DNA from: JAHEYG01 sp044229775
GTDB lineage: Bacteria; Bacteroidota; Bacteroidia; B-17B0; Aurantibacillaceae
Length of the DNA: 21,032 nt
Assembly: GCA_044229775.1 (NCBI GenBank)
Contig: JBGASH010000039.1
Coordinates: 1 to 21,032 of the forward strand
Reading direction: 5' to 3'
Of this stretch, positions 9,067 to 14,016 are shown piece by piece. The notes under the pieces are model-generated. The model worked only from the letters and a program-made list of their open reading frames with translations. It made no database searches and was not told where the DNA came from. Position numbers and translations under genes: made by a program. Each line of letters opens with the position of its first letter. The first letter of the stretch is position 1.

Positions 9067-9151
9067 AGGGGTTTAATTAGTAAATTGTTTAGTTGTGAAA
9101 TGTGAAGTAAAGTTACTGTTTATTTATACGTGATAATAAGAGTAAGGTTGT

Positions 9152-9178
9152 TTTTTAAACAATTTTTGTGTTTAAAAA
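9152..9178. repeat. AT-rich inverted repeat after purH
   Basis: TTTTTAAAC (9152-9160) and GTTTAAAAA (9170-9178) are perfect 9-bp arms around a 9-nt loop. On the minus strand this lies 15 nt past the purH stop and upstream of mreB. The stem is too AT-rich to be a convincing intrinsic terminator; it may be a weak attenuator, a processing site or chance in AT-rich DNA. Confidence 0.35.
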
Positions 9179-9192
9179 CTTTGGCTCCATTT

Positions 9193-10719
9193 TTAATGCT
9201 TGAAGTGACGTGTTCCTGTAAACACCATACTGAGTCCATTCGCATTGCAATATTCGATACTGTCTTTATCTTTTATGGAGCCTCCGGGCTGAACAACAGC
9301 GGTAATTCCGGCGCCATGCGCTATCTCCACACAGTCGGGAAAAGGAAAGAACGCGTCGCTTGCCATAACTGCTCCCTTTAGATCGAAACCAAAGTTCTGG
9401 GCCTTGGCAATTGCCTGTTTCAACGCATCTACCCTAGAGGTTTGACCGGTTCCACTAGCTAATAATTGTCCGTTTTTTGCTAATACAATGGTGTTCGATT
9501 TAGTATGCTTAACCAATTTATTCGCAAATAACAGATCTTTGATCTCCGAAGGGGTTGGTGTTTTTGACGTAACAGGTTTTAAGTCGCTTTCGGTCTCGGT
9601 TTTCAAGTCTTTGTCTTGTTCGATCACCCCATTCAATAAGGTTCTGAACGACTTGGTTCCGAATAGAACCGGCTTTTGGACCAAAATAATTCGGTTGGCT
9701 TTTGATTTCAGGATCTCTAATGCCTTGGCATCATAAGATGGGGCTATAACCACTTCGCAAAATAATTTATTTACTTCGGTGGCAGTGCCTTCGTCCATAT
9801 TTCTGTTTGCAATTAAAATTCCACCGAAGGCCGATGTTGGATCTCCGGCCAATGCGTCAAGGTAAGCTTGTTTAAGAGTGGGGCGGCTCGCCACACCACA
9901 TGCGTTGTTGTGTTTTAAAATGGCAAAAGTAGGTTCGGTAAAATCGCCTATCAAAGCAACAGCGGCATCTACGTCTAACAAATTATTATAGGATAATTCT
10001 TTTCCGTGCAATTTTTCGAAAAGGGCATCGATGTCGCCGTAAAAGGTTCCTTGCTGATGCGGATTCTCGCCATACCTCAGCGTTTGTGAGAGTTGTACAC
10101 TTTGTTTGAATTGCGGAATTTTTTCGGTTTGGTTGAAATAATTAAAAATAGCGGCGTCGTAATGTGAACTCATGGCAAAAGCCCTGGCGGCAAAGTGGCG
10201 ACGGTCGCTTAAGTCGGAAGAACCTTTTTTTGATTCGAGAAGTTCGTTCAGTGCTTTGTAATCGTTGCGTGATGAAACTATAACCACGTCGTTAAAATTT
10301 TTCGCGGCTGCCCGGATAAGTGAAATTCCGCCAATATCAATTTTCTCAATGATATCTTCTTCACTGGCGCCTTTTGCTAACGTTTCTTCGAAAGGATAAA
10401 GATCAACTATTACAAGGTCTATATCCGGAATGTGATGTTGCTCCATTTGCGCCACATCGCTTTTTAATTCGCGTCGCCCAAGTATGCCCCCAAAAATTTT
10501 TGGATGCAAAGTTTTTACGCGCCCTCCCAATATTTCGGGGAAAGACGTTAACGATTCAACAGCGGTAACCGGTACGTTTAATTTTTCGATGAACGTTTGT
10601 GTGCCACCAGTACTGTAAATGGTAACGCCAAGCGCATGTAGTTTTTTAATAATAGGCTCCAAATTGTCTTTGTAAAAAACAGAAACGAGAGCACTCTTGA
10701 TTTTTTTGGACTGACTCAT
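9193..10719 (-). CDS. purH: Bifunctional AICAR transformylase / IMP cyclohydrolase
   Basis: PurH catalyses the last two steps of de novo purine synthesis: formylation of AICAR with 10-formyl-THF, then closure to IMP. The 508-residue protein has the N-terminal MGS-like cyclohydrolase domain (GVTIYSTGGT at 31-40, GGRVKTLHPK at 65-74) and a C-terminal transformylase domain with RYGENPHQ (215-222) and KHNNACG (269-275), which carries the catalytic Lys-His pair. Many homologues read KHNNPCG; Ala in place of Pro is tolerated and does not touch the catalytic residues. It ends in the usual GTRHFKH. A segment at about 360-385, rich in Lys, Glu, Asp and Thr, looks like a variable insertion. Its leader holds a -7-like box and a hairpin. 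Confidence 0.97.
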   Translation of the reverse strand: MSQSKKIKSALVSVFYKDNLEPIIKKLHALGVTIYSTGGTQTFIEKLNVPVTAVESLTSFPEILGGRVKTLHPKIFGGILGRRELKSDVAQMEQHHIPDIDLVIVDLYPFEETLAKGASEEDIIEKIDIGGISLIRAAAKNFNDVVIVSSRNDYKALNELLESKKGSSDLSDRRHFAARAFAMSSHYDAAIFNYFNQTEKIPQFKQSVQLSQTLRYGENPHQQGTFYGDIDALFEKLHGKELSYNNLLDVDAAVALIGDFTEPTFAILKHNNACGVASRPTLKQAYLDALAGDPTSAFGGILIANRNMDEGTATEVNKLFCEVVIAPSYDAKALEILKSKANRIILVQKPVLFGTKSFRTLLNGVIEQDKDLKTETESDLKPVTSKTPTPSEIKDLLFANKLVKHTKSNTIVLAKNGQLLASGTGQTSRVDALKQAIAKAQNFGFDLKGAVMASDAFFPFPDCVEIAHGAGITAVVQPGGSIKDKDSIEYCNANGLSMVFTGTRHFKH

Positions 10720-10729
10720 AATTTTTTGA

Positions 10730-10747
10730 TCCCGATAACTATCGGGA
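10730..10747. repeat. Palindromic hairpin in the purH leader
   Basis: TCCCGATAACTATCGGGA is an 18-base near-palindrome (8-bp arms, 2-nt centre, or 7-bp arms with an AACT loop). On the minus strand it lies 10 nt upstream of the purH ATG. Very similar palindromes are, to my recollection, scattered through many Bacteroidota genomes, so it may be a dispersed repeat as well as an mRNA leader hairpin. Confidence 0.55.
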
Positions 10748-10750
10748 GGG

Positions 10751-10758
10751 CAAAGTTA
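10751..10758 (-). promoter_or_regulatory. Candidate -7 promoter element for purH
   Basis: The minus strand reads TAACTTTG, a full match to TAnnTTTG, 31 nt upstream of the purH ATG. Transcription would then start at about 10747, so the mRNA would begin with the 10730-10747 hairpin. No good -33 TTG is evident at the expected distance. Confidence 0.4.
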
Positions 10759-10816
10759 CAACAACACCCATCATTTACGGTTGCTGTTGAAAAATGTTAA
10801 TAATTAGGGCCTTTAG

Positions 10817-10835
10817 TAGTTGATAACTAGTTGAT
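10817..10835. repeat. Two direct copies of TAGTTGAT spaced one helical turn
   Basis: TAGTTGAT occurs at 10817-10824 and 10828-10835, an 11-bp period. This puts both copies on the same DNA face, as for a regulator binding side by side. It lies in the intergenic space between purH and the small ORF. Chance occurrence is possible. Confidence 0.35.
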
Positions 10836-10923
10836 TTACATGCGCTTGTCGTCACCCAACCCTTTCGCTTTCACTTTCGTTTAGTGTTATAGGAGCAGTT
10901 CAACATACGCCAAAAAGATTAAC

Positions 10924-11016
10924 ATGAAAAGGGAATACTATTTACAAATTGCGACCGACTTTATGATACTGGCATTATTAATTACGGTAATGTTGGTAAA
11001 GGAAACGATGTCGTAA
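10924..11016 (+). CDS. Putative 30-residue single-span membrane peptide
   Basis: An ATG at 10924 opens a 30-codon frame ending in TAA at 11014-11016. The peptide has a charged N-terminus (Met-Lys-Arg-Glu-Tyr-Tyr), a hydrophobic stretch at about 13-25 (FMILALLITVMLV) long enough for a short membrane helix with its flanks, and a short polar tail. A strong intrinsic terminator follows 30 nt downstream, so something on this strand is likely transcribed and ended here. There is no clear Shine-Dalgarno sequence (AGGAG at 10892-10896 is too far away), which is normal for the phylum. I do not recognise the sequence. The alternative is a non-coding RNA with a fortuitous frame. Confidence 0.4.
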   Translation: MKREYYLQIATDFMILALLITVMLVKETMS

Positions 11017-11046
11017 TTTTTTTGGTGCTGAATTATTCTTAAAAGC

Positions 11047-11081
11047 AAAACCCGCCGTCCTCAACATCCGGCGGGTTTTTT
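11047..11081 (+). terminator. Strong intrinsic terminator
   Basis: AAAACCCGCCG (11047-11057) pairs with CGGCGGGTTTT (11069-11079) across an 11-nt loop, and a run of six T ends at 11081. The GC-rich 7-bp core with A-tract and T-tract flanks is a textbook rho-independent terminator. It ends the transcript carrying the 10924-11016 ORF and may act in both directions. Confidence 0.88.
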
Positions 11082-11122
11082 GTTTTCGTGCAAATTCCCT
11101 CATGTAAGATTTACGCTTTTTC

Positions 11123-11155
11123 TTTTGTTTATTTACAAAATTGGTAGTAATATTG
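11123..11155 (+). promoter_or_regulatory. Promoter for tRNA-Asn
   Basis: TTG at 11125-11127 (within TTTTG) is followed after 20 bp by TAATATTG at 11148-11155, one mismatch from TAnnTTTG. Spacing fits the Bacteroidota -33/-7 promoter. The predicted start near 11160 lies about 38 nt upstream of the tRNA, leaving a short 5' leader for RNase P. Confidence 0.5.
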
Positions 11156-11197
11156 CACCCCCAATTAGTTAAAACTTAATGGGATTAATAACCAGAT

Positions 11198-11271
11198 TCC
11201 TTCTTAGCTCAGCTGGTTAGAGCACGTGACTGTTAATCACGGGGTCCCTGGTTCGAGCCCAGGAGAAGGAG
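11198..11271 (+). tRNA. tRNA-Asn (anticodon GTT)
   Basis: A complete 74-nt cloverleaf: acceptor arms TCCTTCT (11198-11204) and AGAAGGA (11264-11270) with discriminator G at 11271; D stem GCTC/GAGC; anticodon stem CGTGA/TCACG around loop CTGTTAA, giving anticodon GTT at 11232-11234; T stem CCTGG/CCAGG around TTCGAGC. The CCA end is not encoded. A terminator follows 8 nt later, so it appears to be transcribed alone. Confidence 0.97.
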
Positions 11272-11279
11272 CGAAAAGA

Positions 11280-11303
11280 AGCAGCGCAATTGTGCTGCTT
11301 TTT
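11280..11303 (+). terminator. Intrinsic terminator after tRNA-Asn
   Basis: AGCAGCGC (11280-11287) and GTGCTGCT (11292-11299) form an 8-bp stem with one G-U pair and an AATT loop, followed by a T run to 11303. It lies directly after the tRNA. Confidence 0.8.
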
Positions 11304-11352
11304 CATTTAGGATAAGTGCGGGCGAGAAGTTTATCCCGAGCTTGCCGAGGGA

Positions 11353-11369
11353 AGCCCAGGAGAAGGAGC
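11353..11369 (+). repeat. Second copy of the tRNA-Asn 3' end
   Basis: AGCCCAGGAGAAGGAGC at 11353-11369 is identical to 11256-11272, which spans the end of the T loop, the 3' T stem, the 3' acceptor strand, the discriminator and one base beyond. The copies are 97 bp apart. The D and anticodon arms are absent upstream of the second copy, so this is not a functional tRNA. It is either the remnant of a tandem second tRNA-Asn gene or an attachment-site-like duplication left by an element that used the tRNA 3' end. Confidence 0.75.
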
Positions 11370-11370
11370 C

Positions 11371-11399
11371 AAAGCCAGCTCATTACGGTGGCTTTTTTT
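11371..11399 (+). terminator. Second intrinsic terminator, after the tRNA 3' fragment
   Basis: AAAGCCA (11371-11377) pairs with TGGCTTT (11389-11395) across an 11-nt loop and runs into seven T (11393-11399). Its position just after the tRNA-fragment copy repeats the tRNA-plus-terminator layout immediately upstream. It also insulates the kinase gene at 11461. Confidence 0.7.
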
Positions 11400-11460
11400 A
11401 TTTTTATATTCTTAAAATCGTCGCTTTTTATATCTTTACGCAAAATTTAATCCTCTTATC

Positions 11461-12384
11461 ATGAGTTTAGTAGTTGTAGGTACCGTTGCCTTTGATGCCA
11501 TTGAAACCCCGTTTGGAAAAACCGATAAAATTGTAGGAGGAGCCGCCTCTTATATTGCCCTTGCAGCCTCTTATTTTTATCGCGATATTCAATTGGTTTC
11601 TGTTGTTGGTGATGATTTTCCAGAAGCGTTCTTAAATACATTAAAGTCGGTTGGTGTTGATCTTAAGGGTTTACAAATAAAAAAAGGTGAAAAATCTTTT
11701 TTCTGGGCCGGTAAGTATCATAACGACCTCAACACGCGCGATACTTTAGATACACAATTGAATGTGCTCGAAAAATTCGATCCCATTTTACCAGAAGCTT
11801 ATAAAAATTGTGAGTTTTTAATGTTAGGGAATCTGGCCCCTCAGGTTCAACAAAAAGTAATTACGCAATTACCAAAGCGCCCAAAATTAATTGTGCTCGA
11901 TACCATGAATTTTTGGATGGATATTGCTTTACCAGATCTTTTAAAAACCATTTCGATGTGCGATGTGTTAACAATAAATGATTCGGAAGCGCGTCAATTG
12001 TCGGGCGATTATTCATTAGTAAAAGCGGCACAAAAAATTTTAACAATGGGCCCTAAGGTTTTGATCATTAAAAAGGGAGAGCACGGTGCACTTTTATTTA
12101 ATAAAGATGAAGTGTTCTTTGCTCCTGCTTTACCTTTGGAAGAAGTTTACGACCCTACCGGTGCCGGTGATAGTTTTGCCGGAGGATTTATTGGTTACCT
12201 TGCTAAAACAAAAGATATTTCCTTCGAGAACATGAAGCGCGCTATTATTTTTGGCTCAGCTATGGCCAGTTTTACAGTAGAAAAATTTGGTACCGAACGT
12301 TTGATCGGGTTAAGTCAGGATGACGTTGATGCGCGTGTACAAGAATTTGTTGAGCTGGTACAGTTTGACATTTCAGAAGCCTAA
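11461..12384 (+). CDS. PfkB-family carbohydrate kinase
   Basis: This 307-residue cytoplasmic protein belongs to the ribokinase/PfkB family, which phosphorylates sugars or nucleosides with ATP. Two family signatures are visible: the N-terminal Gly-Gly motif in KIVGGAASYIALAASYF (about 23-39), which closes over the substrate, and the C-terminal DPTGAGDSFAGGFIGY (231-246), forming the anion hole with Asp237 as the expected catalytic base. Length is typical. The substrate cannot be read from the sequence; adenosine-, ribose- and fructose-type kinases all share these motifs. TATCTTTA at 11431-11438 is a near match to the -7 promoter consensus, 22 nt before the ATG. The S4 protein gene follows after 24 bp, so the two are probably cotranscribed. 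Confidence 0.9.
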   Translation: MSLVVVGTVAFDAIETPFGKTDKIVGGAASYIALAASYFYRDIQLVSVVGDDFPEAFLNTLKSVGVDLKGLQIKKGEKSFFWAGKYHNDLNTRDTLDTQLNVLEKFDPILPEAYKNCEFLMLGNLAPQVQQKVITQLPKRPKLIVLDTMNFWMDIALPDLLKTISMCDVLTINDSEARQLSGDYSLVKAAQKILTMGPKVLIIKKGEHGALLFNKDEVFFAPALPLEEVYDPTGAGDSFAGGFIGYLAKTKDISFENMKRAIIFGSAMASFTVEKFGTERLIGLSQDDVDARVQEFVELVQFDISEA

Positions 12385-12408
12385 TATTTTTCATTTCTAA
12401 TTTAAATT

Positions 12409-12801
12409 GTGAATAAATCTGCGGAAATAAGACTCGATACTTATCTCTGGGCCATTCGCATTTTTAAATCACGCACGATCGCGTCCACCGCCATAAAAGG
12501 CGGAAAAATAAAATTAAACGACTCCAATTTAAAGGCAGCGCATATTGTAAAAGTGGGAGAAATTTACACTATTTCGCTCGCAGGCGGAATAAAAAAAATA
12601 ATTGAAGTGGTCGCTTTGCTTGATAAACGCCGAAGTTTTGAAATTGCAAAAGAACATTACATCGACCATTCGCCTCCACTTGAAAAAATCACAAAAGAAG
12701 AAAAAGCGTTTTATACTACCAATGTAAAACACGAAAAAGGAAGCGGCCGTCCCACTAAAAAAGACCGTCGGGATCTCAAGAAAAAAGGTGGCTGGTTTTA
12801 A
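12409..12801 (+). CDS. S4-domain RNA-binding protein, Hsp15-like
   Basis: The 130-residue product begins with an S4 RNA-binding domain (about 7-55): IRLDTYLWAIRIFKSR, then AIKGGKIKLN, matching the heat-shock protein 15 (HslR) pattern. In E. coli, Hsp15 binds stalled 50S subunits that keep a peptidyl-tRNA and helps free them. The C-terminal tail (110-130) is strongly basic, with GRPTKKDRRDLKKK, also as in Hsp15. The start is GTG: an in-frame TAA lies at 12403-12405, so no longer form is possible, and the next Met would remove the domain. It is 24 bp after the PfkB kinase gene. A function in ribosome rescue is inferred from the family; other S4 paralogues exist. Confidence 0.85.
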   Translation: MNKSAEIRLDTYLWAIRIFKSRTIASTAIKGGKIKLNDSNLKAAHIVKVGEIYTISLAGGIKKIIEVVALLDKRRSFEIAKEHYIDHSPPLEKITKEEKAFYTTNVKHEKGSGRPTKKDRRDLKKKGGWF

Positions 12802-12833
12802 AATTTGTAGTTCTTGCTACATGTAAAGTATCG

Positions 12834-12855
12834 TCCCTCTCCTGTGGGAGAGGGA
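12834..12855. repeat. Palindromic hairpin, likely dispersed repeat
   Basis: TCCCTCTCC (12834-12842) and GGAGAGGGA (12847-12855) are perfect 9-bp arms around TGTG, followed by TAAGAGGGTGAGGC. No T run follows, so it is not a standard intrinsic terminator. This phrasing resembles short palindromic repeats that recur between genes in many bacterial genomes. It lies between the S4 gene and nadK and could protect or end the upstream mRNA. Confidence 0.6.
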
Positions 12856-12889
12856 TAAGAGGGTGAGGCCGCAAGTGTAATAAATTTAT

Positions 12890-12897
12890 TACCTTTG
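12890..12897 (+). promoter_or_regulatory. Candidate -7 promoter element for nadK
   Basis: TACCTTTG matches TAnnTTTG at all fixed positions and ends 4 nt before the ATG at 12902, the same spacing as at the TPR-CHAT gene. The mRNA would be leaderless or nearly so. No TTG is found at the -33 position. Confidence 0.42.
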
Positions 12898-12901
12898 ATC
12901 T

Positions 12902-13780
12902 ATGACCATTGCCGTTTACGCAAGAAACACAAAAGACAATCACCCACTTTACCTCGAAAAAATTATTTCCTTGCTAAAAAAAGGCAAAGCCAAGTTAATA
13001 GTTTACGAACCTTATTACCGTTTTTTACAAAAAGAATATAAGTTTGAACCGACGCTCGATACTTTCTTAACAACCGAATCGCTAACAACAAAAGCGAAAT
13101 ATGTGATCAGTTTGGGTGGCGATGGCACCATGCTCGAAACTTTATCCCTTGTTCGCAATTCCGGAATTCCGGTGCTGGGTGTGAACACAGGGCGCCTCGG
13201 TTTTTTGGCCTCAGTTTCTAAAGATGATATTGAAAAGGCGGTTGATCTGTTACTTCAAAAAAAGATCACCATCGATAAACGCGAATTACTCGAATTCATC
13301 AATGGCGAAACGTATTTTGATGATGTAAATTATGCGTTGAATGAATTTACCATTCACAAAAAAGATTCGTCGGCCATGATAAATATTGATACTTATGTCG
13401 ATGGTGTTTTTTTGAACTCCTATTTTGCCGATGGTTTAATTGTTTCCACGCCCACTGGTTCCACTGCCTATTCGTTAAGTTGCGGGGGACCAATTATGAT
13501 CCCCGATTCCGAAAATTTTATTATCACGCCCATTGCGCCACACAATTTAAACGTGCGTCCGATAGTGATCTCAAATAATAAAACGCTGAGTTTTAAAGTA
13601 GCCGGACGCTATGAAAGTTTTAATATTGCGCTCGATTCGCGCAACGCTCAGGCTAATGCGCATTCAGAAATAAAAATTAAAAAAGCCGATTTCTGTTTTA
13701 ACCTTATCTCCTTTGAAGGCCAGCATTTTTTTGAAACTCTTCGTAATAAATTATTATGGGGAATTGATAAACGTCACTAG
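12902..13780 (+). CDS. nadK: NAD kinase
   Basis: NadK phosphorylates NAD to NADP, the only known route to NADP in most bacteria. The 292-residue protein carries the family motifs: GGDGT (72-76, with Asp74 the likely catalytic/metal residue), NTGRLGFLA (95-103), NEFTIHK (147-153), and the glycine-rich DGLIVSTPTGSTAYSLSCGG (177-196) that contacts the dinucleotide. Length is typical. An in-frame TGA at 12896-12898 fixes ATG 12902 as the earliest start. It is separated from its neighbours by about 100 bp upstream and 236 bp downstream, so it is probably a single-gene unit. The malic enzyme downstream would be a user of its NADP product. Confidence 0.96.
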   Translation: MTIAVYARNTKDNHPLYLEKIISLLKKGKAKLIVYEPYYRFLQKEYKFEPTLDTFLTTESLTTKAKYVISLGGDGTMLETLSLVRNSGIPVLGVNTGRLGFLASVSKDDIEKAVDLLLQKKITIDKRELLEFINGETYFDDVNYALNEFTIHKKDSSAMINIDTYVDGVFLNSYFADGLIVSTPTGSTAYSLSCGGPIMIPDSENFIITPIAPHNLNVRPIVISNNKTLSFKVAGRYESFNIALDSRNAQANAHSEIKIKKADFCFNLISFEGQHFFETLRNKLLWGIDKRH

Positions 13781-13975
13781 CATCAATTATAAAGATTAAT
13801 GTATCAAGCACCATTACAAAAGCATAAAGATTGCACCCTTATCTTTAATCTTTAATCTTAATACTTTATCCCCTCTTTGCTCCACATAATATGCTGACAA
13901 TCAATCCCTTTAATCCTTCTCTAAAACACCCTTATTAGTAAAGATTTTCGTATTTTCGTTACCCCACAAAACTTT
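13781..13975. other. Intergenic region with heptamer repeats, no gene seen
   Basis: This stretch between nadK and the maeB leader holds no convincing ORF. It contains three tandem heptamers, ATCTTTA, ATCTTTA and ATCTTAA (13841-13861). TAAAGATTAA (13790-13799) is an exact reverse complement of TTAATCTTTA (13845-13854), so a 10-bp stem with a 45-nt loop could form. TATTTTCG at 13951-13958 is one mismatch from the -7 consensus and could serve maeB. Confidence 0.45.
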
Positions 13976-13997
13976 GTAAAACGCCTTTGTGTTTTAC
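13976..13997. promoter_or_regulatory. Inverted repeat in the maeB leader
   Basis: GTAAAAC (13976-13982) and GTTTTAC (13991-13997) are perfect 7-bp arms with an 8-nt loop, ending 19 nt before the maeB ATG. It is either an mRNA leader hairpin near the ribosome-binding region or an operator. There is no U-tract after it. Confidence 0.4.
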
Positions 13998-14016
13998 GGG
14001 TTAAAAAATTGTATTT

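Noticed and set aside
8744..9076. Plus-strand 110-codon frame across the 5' end of mreB
   Set aside because: Antisense shadow of the highly conserved MreB N-terminus; no independent support.
9366..10719. KHNNACG instead of KHNNPCG and a Lys/Glu-rich insert in PurH considered as signs of decay
   Set aside because: The catalytic Lys-His pair and all other motifs are intact and the frame is full length; these look like ordinary lineage variation.
10760..11046. Possible 6S RNA or riboswitch in the purH-tRNA gap
   Set aside because: I could not find the long paired arms or open central bubble of 6S RNA, nor a recognisable purine-riboswitch core; only the small ORF and terminator are supportable.
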